Below, one piece after another: positions 32,878-44,933 of a DNA stretch of 64,000 nt (position 1 is the first letter of the stretch; each line of letters opens with the position of its first letter). A model generated the notes under the pieces. That model was given only the letters and a program-made list of their open reading frames with translations. It was not told the DNA's origin and searched no databases. The position numbers were made by a program, and so were the translations under genes. This stretch comes from Paramyrothecium sp. XJ0827 (Eukaryota > Ascomycota > Sordariomycetes > Hypocreales > Stachybotryaceae). Location: the NCBI GenBank assembly GCA_020881915.1, contig JAJFPB010000010.1:1674001-1738000 (forward strand), in the 5' to 3' direction.

Positions 32878-34157
32878 GGATGACGGGTTGTGCACCGCAT
32901 GGACGCCCATACACGAAAGTACGGAGAATGGGATGTGGTGGTGTTCGTGGTGGCGGCCAGAGTTGAGGGAGATGATGGAATTCGTCGTGCTGTCGGGCGT
33001 CGCGTGAAAGGTACCTCGGAGAGTCGCGTCACAGGTGTCGTGTCGGTCCGGCTGGCGTTCAGCGCAAATTGATGCCTTGCATGCGCTTTTCACGCTGCCT
33101 CATGCTCAATCGGTACGCTGTCGGTGAAGAATGCTGAAGACGCCGGATGTCGCGAAAAGCCTAATTGCGGTAGAAAGGACTGCCTTCTTGTTGTTTACAG
33201 GCTTTGGGGAGAGGCTTCGTTTTCCATGGCAACGCTAAGCCGCTTCGGGGCAGAACCACCCCCACCTCCATCATCATGCCGCTCTGTCATTTGATTGGTT
33301 GAACGACCAGAGATGCTCTCCAGCGCTGAATACGTAATCATTTCCTGATTGAGTGACGAGACAGAGCGTGAGTTTCGTTGAGCTCGTTGTACAACTTCTT
33401 TGTGAGCGCATTACCAGTTGCTTGCTCTTTTCCACAGTAATTGCTCCCGTGGATCGGAACCTTACGCGCTTTAACACGACAGATCTTGTCATGGTAGATG
33501 CCTAGACGGACATTTCACACACGTAACGTTATGGAACGGTTCGAATTATAAATGTGTGTTCATTGATTGACAAGACACCACATATGCGCCGTCATGTAGC
33601 TTCTCGTTGCCTAACAGTAGCTACTTTACCTTTGCAAACAAATCCAGCAACACCTAGTACATCAACCTCTCTGAGTACTGAAACCACCAATAACGCCAAG
33701 AATAAAACAGAAAAGCACTCGCCTCCTTGCCTAACACCTTTTGATGTGTATGCCTTGCCAATTGTGTACGTACAAGTGAGAAGCAGAGGAAGCGTACGTA
33801 TCCTCGGAGTTCACCTCCGGGAACCAATATGCTTCTGAAACCAACGGCACAGCTGCAAGAATGACCAGCCCGGGGGCAAAAGTCTAGCACCTGTGAGCCG
33901 TACACGCCAATGTGGAGCCGGAATTATCGGTCTTTTTCGCGTGAATGTTATACAGGGCAAGGAAAGGATGAAAAGTCTGCGGCCCCAAGCCCCCGTAATA
34001 AGAAAGGTTGTTTGTATCCATGATCGTATCCATGAAAGGCATAGAACTGTTTCAGCGCATATTATGACGGAGAGAGAAAGGGATCATCGCTCATGGCCAA
34101 CTCAGGATCGAGATCAAGTGCTTCGTCCAGTGATGGGTCGAGAGAACGTGTCTCGTC
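32878..34157. other. Intergenic region between dsn1 promoter and atfA 3' end
   Basis: About 1.3 kb. The dsn1 leader occupies the left part. The central part (33300-34000) is AT-richer and carries no supported gene. The atfA 3' UTR is expected on the right. Confidence 0.5.
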
Positions 34158-35973
34158 CTACGAGAACCGCCGCTGAATGCCTTGGCCAGCCATGACTGGC
34201 TGATTTGGGATCGGGCCCGCCATGCCATATGGGTTCATCTGCGAGTTGAATGGCTCGACAACCTGTGACATGAAAGCGCCATGGAGGCCTTGCTGTTGAG
34301 TGACTGGGCAATCCTTGTGAGCCAGCAGCAAGGTCTTGAGATTGACGACCTCTTCCCTCAGTTGGGTGACTTGCGCAGTGAGCGCATCATTCTCACTGCT
34401 AAACATCTCAACCTTCGTTTGTAGGTTGGCGAGCCATTGCTTCTTGCGCTGACGACATTTCAAAGCGGCAACACTGAAAAGGTCAGTACGCTTAGAGAGT
34501 GTGGCAGGTTGCAAATATCACATACCGATTTCGTTCAAGGAAGTTCTTGCGCTTCTCTTCATCGGTCATCTTGACCTTGCCGTTACCATCGTCATGCATT
34601 CCCTTCATGTCCTCATCGTCGGAAAACTGGTCCATGTCCATACTCATCGCACCATTGATCGACGTCTTTGACTTCTTGCTCGGTGGAGCCTTGGCAGGAG
34701 TGTCATCGGCTTTCCTGCGACCATTGGTGGCTGGAGGGTTCCTTTTACCCTTGCCGCGAGTGTTTGGCCTCTGCTGCTCACTTTCGTCTGACATGTTGCT
34801 GCCCTCGCTGACTCCGCGGGTAGAGCCAACTGAGCCGCCATTCACACTAGCCATTTGGGGCGAGGTGTTCATGTTCTGTGGCGCAACTGGTGCAGGATGG
34901 GCGTGGCCAGCTGGACCGCTTGTGACTGCGAACTGGTTGGCGGGCGCGTTCTGGGTCGTGCTGCGGCCTTGTGCCAACATGAACAGGCCGTTCGCAGCGT
35001 CGTTATCGTGAGTGTCGAAAGGTCCTGATGCAGGCTTAGAGTCGCCGACAGCTGGGGCCGGAGCGGCGCCGTTGGCGACTTCCGATGGCTGTGATGTGAC
35101 AGGTTGTTGTGGTTGTGATGAGGGTGCTTGTCCTCCGTTTGTCTGCTCACGTTTGGCCGCAGCGCTCATAGCAGTCCGGTGAAAATCAAGGGTACTGGGA
35201 GTGGCGCCGCCGCTGGCAAGCTGGGCAAAGAGTGCTTGAGAGTTCGGGCTTGGGGCAGGGAACATAGAACCACTGCCACCAGGAGTCAAGCCAGTCCTCA
35301 ACCCCGACTCGTTGGGGGTAGGGAAGCCGCCACGGAGATGATGAGTGTCGCTAAAATAATCATTCGCCGGGCCCGACAACATGGCAGGACTAAGAGGACC
35401 GGTACGCAAAGAGCCTCCACCCCAATTGAAAGGTGTCGCGTTGCTACCGGGGAGCAGCGACGACGGCGATGTCAGGGCAGCTAATGAGGGGAGCTTCGTG
35501 CCTCCTGGTGTCTCCGGAGCGCCGCCCCCGAAGGACTGCTCGAAAGGATTGGGCTCCAGACTGAGAGAGCCGGCGTGTGCAGCGGAAAAGTAGTCGGGGG
35601 TGTTGGTGCCTTGCTGCTGTGAAGGTCGAGGCGGCGGCGCGAGTGGTTTGGCGACTTCGGCATTTGACGAGCCGTCGGGCTTGGTCGGAGGGTCGGCCTT
35701 TGCGTCGGAGACGGCACCTATTGACGATGTGTGAGTAGGTATGGTTGGGGCACAGAATAACAGATGCGATCGACAACAGTGAGAAGCGACAATGAGATGT
35801 CGATGGATGAGAAGTGGGTGCTGACGAAGCGACGACGATGATGTAAACAGATGGAACTGGGGAAGGGGGGGGGATGTTAGCGGAGTCTCACCTTGCTTTG
35901 GAGGTGACGTGTTAGACTGCTTGGGGGACTTCGACTGACCTCGGGCAGAGGTATCGGTCGCGGAAGTCCCCAT
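34158..35973 (-). CDS. atfA: bZIP stress transcription factor AtfA/Atf1
   Basis: Three exons on the minus strand: 35973-35892, 35717-34526, 34473-34158; 529 residues. The bZIP begins at about residue 414: KRKNFLERNRVAALKCRQRK is the ATF/CREB basic region, interrupted by the 52-bp second intron, and a leucine zipper follows through LREEVVNLKTLLLAHKDC. The N-terminal half has the Aft1/Atf1 stress-domain pattern (PDYFSAAHAGSLSLEPNPFE, ANDYFSDTHH) and Ser/Thr-Pro sites for Hog1/Sty1-type MAP kinases. The family binds CRE-like sites in the nucleus and drives osmotic, oxidative and spore stress responses. The first intron (174 bp, 35891-35718) has good ends but is a multiple of three and open throughout; retention would insert 58 residues. 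The spliced form reads continuously through SPPKQGAVSDAK and is preferred. Confidence 0.95.
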
Positions 35974-38900
35974 GATGAATGACAATGATGTAGTGTATTA
36001 TAAAAATACCGAAAGAGAGAGTGCAGTACAGCCTGTGTGGCAGAGATTGGAAGAGGGGGGCTAGCCAGCGGCGAAAGTTGGATGGCAAAGAAAGCGAGGT
36101 ATGTTGGAAGGACGAAAAAGCCGGATGAGGTCAGAGGCAGAAGGGATGACGGACGGCGTGCCTAGGCGACATGCATAGAAAGGCTCTCTCAAACCACGGG
36201 CGAAGATTAACGCCTGCAAGTCGAGTCGAAGGTCAAAAACACAGCCAGCGGTTCGGTGGGTCGCGGGTAGGTCTTCTGGGTGGAAGAAGGACGGATTAAG
36301 CTAAAAGGTAATGCGAATGGTTGGATGGGTACTTTGGTCCGGCAGCACAAGAATAAAGGCGTTGACTGGAATGGGGCGGTTGGTGAAGAGGCAGACGGAG
36401 GGCAAAAATGATGCTCTGCTCTGCTGCTGCTGCTTCAACACCGGGGCAGCGACGAGCAACCGGGGCTCGAAGAGTGAATTGTCGCAAAAGGAGGCTTGTG
36501 AATCTGGGGACGACCGTGGATCGCGGCGCCAGCGTGCGTGTGTGCAGCGATTCTTGCTCTGCGGCGCTTGTTGTGTTGCGTCGAACCGCTGAGGTTTGTG
36601 AAAGATTCAGGTTTGCGGAAAAGACGTCAGAGATGACGTTGTGAGGCAGCGAAAAAGAAGGCGCAGAAAAAAAGAAGGGCGGCGGGCGCTGGGCGCCTGG
36701 CAGGTCTTGTGTGCGTGCCTGTGCCAGGCCTGTAGCGTGAGTGGGCTTGCTCTAAGACCGGGGAGGGGGCCTTGGAAGGCAAATGGATTACAAACCGTCC
36801 GCACTGTGTGGTTTTTGGTCGGTCCCCCCCCTTCTTTATCTGACTAAATGGTCCTTGTGCCGCAAAGCTGAGTGAGAGCGCTGTCGAAGACGCTGCCAAA
36901 ACGAGGTACGTGTGTCCATCACGTATCAAGATCTCCCTTTTCCAAGAAACTAAATCTCCTGGCGTACTTTGGGCCTCCTCGGTGTCGCGCCTCACCTCTC
37001 ACGCCAGACGATGAATTTCTAAGCACCCCATTGCTAGCATGATTCGCCCCTCGGATGCGCGGTTGGTTTGGGGAAGACGAGCAACAACGAATCACCGTGT
37101 GCCCAGACCTAAGCAGCCATCAGGACTGTGTTCTGGACAACGGGCCATACGGGGGAGGTGCCCTGCAGGTAGGATACTGTGGACGGGACGGTATCCTAAC
37201 TTGGTCGCAAGGAACACGCTGGGAGGGATCAGGAAACCAATCGACTCCCCGGAGGCTTGCACTGTGCGGATACGCCCTGCGATAGCGGCTCCACTTCCGA
37301 GTTCGTCTAGCAGAAGCAGCACCACCACCACGACAGTAGCGACAGCGACATGGGTGGTGGGTCCCCAGAAAGGCTTGAGCCCATCAGCGTCATTGCCCCC
37401 TCCTCCCCCTACCTTCGCGGGACGAGTTTGGCCAATAGCAGGCCGGTCAGGGGTCGTTGATGACGCCGCCGTCGTGCCTCAGTCGCGTTACCATGTCCTT
37501 TATTTCCTTGCTGGCATCAGTTCCGCTCCCTCCCCCATCCTCTGCTTTGGTTCCGGAGAGAGATGCCCTGTTCCACAGATAGGTCTGCTCTGTTCTCGAC
37601 GCGCCGCAGGTTCGAATTCGCCCAATAGTGCGCCGGCGAGGGAGCGCATTGGTTCGCATTAAAGAATCTTGCTGCGGAGCTCAGTCCTGCAGGAAGGGGA
37701 AATGGCGTCAAGTGTCACATTTTCCCACGTCCCCGAATGGCAGAGATTTCGTCATCTTACTTGGGACGCACTGACCAGCCACGCTAAACAAGGCTCCGGA
37801 ATCTAAATGCTCGCCCAAGAGTCAAACACCACACTCTTTTGTCCCTCTGCCTGTCACTTTTCGGTGGGAAGGGAGTTTTGTGCCATGTCTCAATATGTCT
37901 CGTGCGAGGAGAGGCGTCTGCAGAAAGAGGAACAGTTCATTGTAGAGGAACCCGGGCGGACGGGCGCATCCCCGTTGGATAAACCATTTCCTTTCACCGA
38001 CAGTCACGGCAACGTTTCCATTTCCCTTTTTGCATTCCCCTTGCCCACCATCCTGACCTGGTCTTGCAGATTTAGCAGCCCACAATCCGCCAGAAGCGAG
38101 GCCTTTCCCAGTGGCGAAACAAGAGGGGCTTTGCTCCGGCACGGTACTATGTGAGCTGAGCTCAAATGTCCGTATTGTACTGGCAGAGAGCGGGACGGTG
38201 GTCTTACAAATGCTGCATCCATTGCCACCCCTCCTTCTCGTCCCGGTCTGGTCCGTTCTGTTTTGGAACATCCACGACATATCACCTCCCCCTGTCATTG
38301 GAAGTGACCATGTCGGATCCAACTCGATGGGCCCCGGAGCCACAACCAGTGACCAGACTCTAGGGTCGTACGGTGCTGGCCTACCTCGTTTCCCCGTAGC
38401 ACGCCATCTTCGCACCTCGGTGTATCGCCCAGCCCATGGGTAGGGTATGGTGCCATGCCGGTACCATAACATAACCACATCGGAGCCAAGTCAGGAACGG
38501 TAAGGTAGGCCCCCTAACGGACCGTTTGTGCCGCCACGGAAGGATGGCCCATGGATAAGGGGAAGAAAAGAAAAACAGAAAAGAAGAAAGCCCCTGGATC
38601 TTTGTGGTCTAGATCCCTGGATTAGGGTCGCGAATGGACGAGATGATGCGTTCAGGCAATAGTGAGCATGCACACGTGAAGACTCCCTATCGCCATGTCG
38701 GCTTGGCTCCTCCCACTCTTTTCAAAAGAAACACAAGTGCAAGCGGCAGCACTGCTTATCGCACGCAACCAAACAGCGTGGTTCAGGCCAAGCCAGTGAG
38801 AAAGGCAACACCTGCGACCATGGGAGCACTGTGAGGCGAGTCTCCATTGGTGTCGGAATGTCGATGGGGCGGAAGAAGATGACCGCCGCGTGACGTCAGA

Positions 38901-39696
38901 AAATACACAGTGCCACAGCCGGGTTTCTCAACTGTACATCCCCTGGCGTTTTGGCGTCAATATTGTTGTTACGGCTCACCGTCTCACTCACGGAAGAGTC
39001 GCTCCTATTGGCTTTGCGCACGCAAAGCTTCTCCCCCCCCTCCATGCAAACCATTCCACTGTTTCCGTCGCGCGCCAGCCACCGTTTCCAGCCATGGCGC
39101 GTGCGCGCGTGTTTTCAGCACCCGGGGTAGTTCTCAACAACACCACGGATCACAGCTAGCCGTATCCCCGTCCATATGCTTCCACCCTTCCACAGTAGCT
39201 CCTGGCCCCACACCTTGCAGCATCGGAGCATCTATATTGAATGGCTATTATGGGAGACTGGCATATCTGACATCAAGTTGGCCTCAGGGCTCGGCAATTA
39301 TCCTCATATAACTTCGTACTACTTTCCTTAGCAGCCTCAAAGCATCGTAGCTATGACGTAGTTGATGCATTGAGATATGAGCCTAGCTGCAGTCCCACCT
39401 TGAGACTCCAGCAGATCAACACCATGGGAATCACCCGCCCTTACCGATTTCTCAGCAATCTTCAATATGATGCGTTCAGTGTCTACGTGGAGGACAGAAG
39501 CGAACTGATCTCAATATAGGCCGTATCGAAGCCCCAATGTCTTTTCCAAGCCACCTCCTCGCCCCTGCAACTTGTAAGTGTCTTGGACAGGTGTCCAAGC
39601 ATAACCAAATAATGTCAAGCAACTTCTTGCGGAGGATTTTCATTTCCAGAATCCATGGGCGCCGTACTCTCCTGGATGTCATTCTAGTAGATCGTT
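35974..39696. other. Long gene-free tract upstream of atfA
   Basis: About 3.7 kb. The part next to atfA (35974-36650) is C/T-rich on the atfA strand and looks like leader sequence. The rest has low-complexity patches, a GGTAAGGTAGG motif at 38499-38509, and several ORFs of 60-207 codons that I could not support. It probably serves as an extended promoter. Confidence 0.45.
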
Positions 39697-40170
39697 TTAG
39701 GCCGAACTAGTTGGTGATTTGACATGCATCGGGATTCTGGCATCGACAAACCACAGTAGATCGAGATCAAACTTCCCGTATCCGTACAAACCAATCACAT
39801 TTTCCTCCACGGGAGCCTGTTCACAAGTCATTCTTGTGATCGTCGAGGCACCCCAAACCTTAGAAACGGCAGCAAATTTCACTCGTAAAGAACTGGCGCT
39901 CATTCCCAACCCCGAGCTGCTGGCGCCACCGGCTCGGTTCAGAATCTCCGGTCCGTTCTCCACCATTGTGCGACTTGCAGCAAGCGCTGGCTTTTGCATA
40001 TCTGCCTGCTCCATATAGAAGCCAACATGAGTCTCTTCGCGACCGGATATTAAATCCTTGTGGCCTAGAAACACTCTGTCGCTTGGCATGCCTGAGAAAT
40101 TATGGGTGAGATCATCCTGACGATCATGGCGTGGGGTGAAAAGAGCTACGGAAATTGAGAGCAGCTTCAT
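39697..40170 (-). CDS. Doubtful hypothetical ORF, 157 residues
   Basis: An ATG-initiated ORF (start 40170) with no recognised domain. It contains readable segments such as ENVIGLYGYGKFDLDLLWF but lacks a convincing signal peptide. The opposite strand is also open for about 100 codons over the same stretch, which lowers confidence in either. It lies about 150 bases downstream of the GST-like gene on the same strand. It could be a fragment of a decayed gene or chance. Confidence 0.25.
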   Translation of the reverse strand: MKLLSISVALFTPRHDRQDDLTHNFSGMPSDRVFLGHKDLISGREETHVGFYMEQADMQKPALAASRTMVENGPEILNRAGGASSSGLGMSASSLRVKFAAVSKVWGASTITRMTCEQAPVEENVIGLYGYGKFDLDLLWFVDARIPMHVKSPTSSA

Positions 40171-40317
40171 CAGTCACTTCACATAGCTAGATTAGGTACA
40201 ACACTTGAAGTTTTGTAGTGCGATATAGGACTGAAATCGTAGCAAATCTGAAAGTGATAACGTACCATTCCTCTGCGTCAAGATACGAAGCTGAGATAGG
40301 CAAACACGAGCATTCCG

Positions 40318-41393
40318 TCACAGCTTCTCCCTAATCTCGCTCTTCACCTTTCGAAAGGCAAAGCCATGCCGCGGTGCGTGGACCCGGACCGCACTTCCGC
40401 CCTCCGCCACAACCTCAATCACGACCTCCTCTCCATCCACGCTTACCAGCTTACCCACATCCTTATGCGACCTCCCCGTGTCGACCGGGAACAGGGTGAC
40501 CTCGTCACCCTTCTTCAGGCCCTGTGCTGCAACCGTGTGGTCGGCCGGGTCCACCCCTCCGCGCTCAGCTTCGTTGAGCGGTGCCTGAGCGATCAATCTT
40601 GCCGCTTCCTCGCCGGATACCGTCCGGGGCTTCTCTCCACGCTTCTTAGCTGCTGAGACGGCCTTCTGGAAACGATCCACCCATGCGTATACCTTGGGAT
40701 ACTTGTTTGGAGAGAAGGTATCCGCTGGAAGGGCCCCCGGCATGCCCATGAGCCAGTGGAAGGGCCAGACGGCTTCAATGTCCGCCAGGCTTGGGCTCGC
40801 GGTTTTGAGAATCCAGTCTCGGCCATCGGCCAGCAATGTTGCCTCCAAGAACGTGAATGCGCGAGCGTACTCTGCAATAGCCGTAGGACGGCTTCGCTCC
40901 ATACCTTCTTTGGTCAAACTGCCGCTGATGAAGTCGCTTCTATCTTTATAGAACGCCGGATCCTTGAGAAGCGGTAAGTCCGTAGGGAGGAGCTGTGTAG
41001 CCTTGTCAAATAATCCTCCATCGATGATGAAGCTGGAAAGCAAATGCTGCACTGCCCGCTCGTCCGCTGCTTGTGCTCCCAGTCTAGGGATTGACGGGTA
41101 CAGTTCCTCCAGTTTTGGGAGCTGCAGCCGAGTGTCAAGATACACATCTCGACCGACTGCAACAATCGGAATGCGTCGGTAGTGGAGCCCCAAGCGGGCC
41201 ACATCCGGCCGCGGCAGCAACGGAGGTTGCATCTATTGATGTCTTAGCATTCAAACATCGTTTTCTTGAGTATCACTGGGTTTTGACCGACACATTGCGT
41301 GAAAGGGATGCCACGAAGAGACAAATACCATATAATTCTCCTCGCATACGGGGAGAAGCTGTAGTGATACACAATGATTTGCTTGTCTTCCAT
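40318..41393 (-). CDS. Glutathione S-transferase-like protein with C-terminal extension
   Basis: Two exons on the minus strand, 41393-41292 and 41232-40318, with a 59-bp intron; 338 residues. Exon 1 supplies the start of the thioredoxin-like GST N-domain (IIVYHYSFSPYARRIIWYLS), and exon 2 continues with MQPPLLPRPDVARLG and the YLDTRLQLPKLEELYP segment. An all-helical C-domain follows (about 85-235; SLADIEAVWPFHWLMG). After it come roughly 100 further residues rich in Val, Asp and Gly (LKKGDEVTLFPVDTG, GKLVSVDGEEVVIEVV) that look like a small beta domain not found in ordinary GSTs. The YxFSPYARR motif fits a GST-like fold; catalysis on glutathione is not certain. The donor GTCGGT is non-consensus but is demanded by the family continuity across the junction (FTQC-MQPP). 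Confidence 0.88.
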
Positions 41394-41965
41394 GGTCAGG
41401 CGGACGCGGGATGGTCAATCTATATGTGGCACAGTCTTATCGTATCTCCAGCAAAATATGTTGACTTCTGTTACGGTCTTGGTGCCCCGTTTGATGTATT
41501 GGTGATGACGGCGATTAAGGCGATGATGTTAGTGACAGCATTTGCGCTCTGCTCCTCAGGAAACTTGGACCTCGGTCTTGTCAACCACGCCTCGGCCAAA
41601 CCGGGTGGGGTAATTTGTAGTGCCTGATTTGGTGAACCCACTCCCAAGTAGCCAATGGCGTGTTATACTCGTAAGTCATGCTTCCAGAGATCCTATAGTC
41701 ACGAGGCAACAAACACATCGGCTTTTTTACAGACAAATCTTTGGAGAAGTAAGGAGCAATTAATTCCGATCCATTGCACTCAGAGCTGATCGGGCCGTCA
41801 GCCCCCCCTAGCCGCCTGCATGCATCGAACTGAGTGCCTCCTACCAAATCAGCTTCTGCTTCTCTAACCTCGAAAATATGGGCTAAGACCGTATGATGAT
41901 CTCGTGCCTCATCGACAGGCTCCTGGGCCAAAGCAAAGTATTATCGGGTTCTCTCGACCTCATGA
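41394..41965. other. Intergenic region: GST-like promoter and CnjB-like 3' side
   Basis: About 570 bases between two same-strand genes. No further gene or motif is recognised. Confidence 0.5.
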
Positions 41966-43718
41966 TTACCAACTGTCGTTGAACTCGGAATTATGGGCGG
42001 CCTGCCAGTCGCCTCCACCAGACGTTGCTGCCTCGCCATTCCAACCACCGTTGCCAGCTTGATTGTCGTCGTAACCAGCATTATTCGCAACCTCGTCAGT
42101 TTCGGCAGGTTCTGCAATTGGCTTCTTACATCTGACCTTGGTGTGGCCGAACTCCTGGCAGTTCGAACACTGAACCTTGCTCCCTAGCTATTGTTAGATT
42201 GTTTGTGTCCCATCTATTTGCATCCTCACTTACAATCTTTCGGCTCGGGGCAGTCCCGACTAAAGTGGCCCGTCTTCTCACAGTTCCTGCAGGTGACGGC
42301 ATCCATGTTACGAGGCTGATCGCACTCCTTCGCCATGTGGCCTTCTTGTCCGCAGTTACGGCACGCGCGACCACCTCCTTGGGGACAATCTTTTGCGAAG
42401 TGGCCCCCTGCTTTCGTTAGCCAAGTTGCGGCAGCTGTGATCTAGGAAAGACTCACTCTCGCCACATTTGCGGCATTCCACGTTATCTGGGTTTGGTGGC
42501 TCCTCGCACTCGGCAACCTTGTGTCCCGATTTTCTGTAGTAGTGTCCCTAGTTAGATACTTGTTCTCAGTCGAGTCAAAGGGTACATACCCGCAGTTCTT
42601 GCAGGCAAACTTGTCGACTCGAGGCTCAGGGCCTAGCGAGATTAGTGGCTTCCTAGACAATAGCGCCCGTGAACCTACAGTCTCTGACTCTGTGGCCTTC
42701 GGCTCCACAGTTATAGCATGTGGTGCTGGCTTTTGCTCGTTCGACTCTCTCATTGGGGCACTGCTTCGAGGTGTGACCAATCTCTTCACAATTAAGACAT
42801 TTCGGGAGAAGGCTGTCAACCACCTCTCCGGCGTCGTCGAGGCGTTCCAGCAGTTCCTCTCGGTTTTGTGGCCATCCATCCTTTTCGCGCGGCTTAGAAG
42901 GATGCTCCGAGAACCTGTAGGAGATGGTGTGCTTCTTTCGGAGATTGCCTTGGAGATCCATGTTCGTAAACATGCCAAGAAGAGGACGCTCCGTGGCGAT
43001 AAACCAGAGCTCAACCCTTTCATCAATGAGGCCCTCCTGGATCTGACGATAGGTCGGGGCCCCTTCAAGGGCTTTGACATATTCCTGGACGGCTTCTTTG
43101 GCATCATCAACATCCTTCTCAGAGACTGCTACCTTGATTTTGGCCCATGCATCCTCAGCGGAAACATCCGCAATGCGGCTTCGGTCAATCTTGCGAGCAT
43201 TTTGGCATTCCTTTTTCATATGGTCTTGGGCCTCGAATCAGAAGGAATTCAGGCAATCAGAAGATATAATATGACTTACCATCCTCCCCACAGTTCTCAC
43301 ATACCATGGGTGGCTTCTCGGGACATTCCTTGACGAGATGTCCGGGTTGCTTGCAATAGCGGCAAGTCATCTCCTCAGCCGATGGGCATTCAGCACGCCT
43401 ATGTCTGCGCAACAATCAGCAAATGTACTCTCAGAGGTCGTCGTGGACTATACCCAGGCTCTCCGCAACCATAGCACTTGTCGTCACCGGCGCCATCATC
43501 GCCGTCCGTCACATGCTTGTTTGGGCATGTCCCAATCGAGTGGCTAATGAAACTGTCAGTTGCCGTGCTATGCAAACGATTCGTCCTAATATGTTATACC
43601 TTGTTTCTCCACAGGCAGCGCAGGGTCCTTCTCCAAACCCGTTCGACATGTCGCCTGCTGAAGGACCATAAGTATCAGGGCCAGCGTTGAAGCTGGATGG
43701 TGTGTTCCAGTCAGCCAT
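41966..43718 (-). CDS. CnjB-like protein with eleven CCHC zinc knuckles
   Basis: Eight exons on the minus strand: 43718-43600, 43543-43454, 43404-43280, 43224-42679, 42632-42590, 42533-42457, 42407-42234, 42183-41966; 463 residues. Eleven CX2CX4HX4C knuckles are visible. Four are N-terminal (CAACGETSHSIGTC, CYGCGEPGHRRAEC, CRYCKQPGHLVKEC, CENCGEDDHMKKEC). A spacer of about 150 residues with a conserved-looking helical region (EDAWAKIKVAVSEKDVDDAK) follows. Seven more (from CLNCEEIGHTSKQC to CSNCQEFGHTKVRC) precede a Gly/Trp/Asn-rich tail. In Aspergillus such proteins are annotated as zinc-knuckle CnjB-type factors; single-stranded RNA or DNA binding is expected. Five of the seven introns cut a knuckle between its second Cys and the His. 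All introns are 46-56 bp with good GT/AG ends. Confidence 0.93.
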
Positions 43719-44933
43719 TGTGGCTCGTGATGGTTTGAATGTTCTCGGTAGAGTGCGGGTAGCTGTGCCACTGTTAGTCTGTGAATGGTGGTGTGCGCCA
43801 GGTTCGTGATTGGAAGAGCAAGCCGAAGAAGACGACATGACCAGAGTCGTTTCTTGATGCAAACATTCATCCCACGAATACCTTTTGTTGCAGAGGTGAA
43901 TGGACGAGATTTCTTACCGGTTGTGCACAAAATCCTTGCTTTGTTTTGAAAATAAACCACAAATTGAAGACGATGGTGAAGAAATGGGATCAAATAGCTG
44001 CGAAGCGATGGCGATGCTGGGAAGAGGCAAATGGACTTCAGATTCTATCTCGAGGGAAGACCGAGATGAAGTGTGTGATGGACGAAGATGGAAGCGTCAC
44101 AGCAGAACCCGTTTGCGTACCACCCCGTTTGATATGGGACGGAAGAAGGTGGAGAAAAGGTCTGGGAGGGCAAGGATGGAAGAGGTTCTCCCCCAAGTTG
44201 AGGTACCTTACCTTAGGCGAGTAGCTGTGCTCGTCTGCCTCACTTTCCAGGTGGCCGTGCCGTGCGGACGAAGCAAGCAGCTGGTCATCAGCTGCACCCT
44301 ACCGGGAGCACCTGCTCTGCTGAAGGACCCTCCTACGCTTCCAACAGTGCACAGGTACACTGGCCTTCCAAACAGGTTGATAAGTTAAGGTTGTTAACAG
44401 CACCTTACCTCGTCCGACCGGCTCAATATATACGTGAAAAAGCCGGCGTCTATAGGATTCCGGAGTTTGCAGCATTGAAGAATCGATATCTTGTCTCCAG
44501 CCACCTGCATCAAACGTTTGCCTCGCATTTTCAAGGCTCTCGTGATAAGTACGTAATTCGGTAGCCTCAGAGGAGCTCTGGGCTATCAAAATTTGTCAGG
44601 CAAGTCTTCAGTCTCATGCTACATAATCGCACAAGAGCTTGGCCCTACACTGCAAGGCAGCTCTTACGAGTTCGCGAATGTAGCACCTCGCTGATGATGA
44701 ATGGGCAAGAATCAACAACAGTCATTGTGGTTACTGCAGTCCATAATCCTCTCTCAGCACACATAAATTGATTCATCAAGTTTGAAACCAATAATGATCA
44801 TGATCCAGATTCCAAGTGATATATATACCCTTAATCGCCGACTAGCAGAAAACACCCAAACACCACTAAATGCAGAAATGGTTCTTCCGTAACAATGATA
44901 TGTTGGCACTATGTACATTGTTGACTTCGTCTC
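43719..44933. other. Intergenic region: CnjB-like promoter and kex1 3' side
   Basis: About 1.2 kb with the CnjB-like leader at the left, an AGGTACCTTACCTTA motif at 44201-44215, and AT-rich sequence near 44750-44870 that is probably the kex1 3' end. No supported gene. Confidence 0.5.

Noticed and set aside
37603..37630. GGTTCGAATTC, a tRNA B-box-like sequence
   Set aside because: The flanks do not form a T-stem and no A box or acceptor stem is found at the right distance.
37039..37662. A 207-codon ATG-initiated ORF upstream of atfA
   Set aside because: No domain, erratic composition with Arg/Ser/Thr runs, and no splice or promoter context; likely chance in GC-rich DNA.
42444..43113. A 223-codon minus-strand ORF overlapping the CnjB-like gene
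   Set aside because: It is an out-of-frame reading of the zinc-knuckle exons and introns; the spliced model restores eleven intact knuckles.
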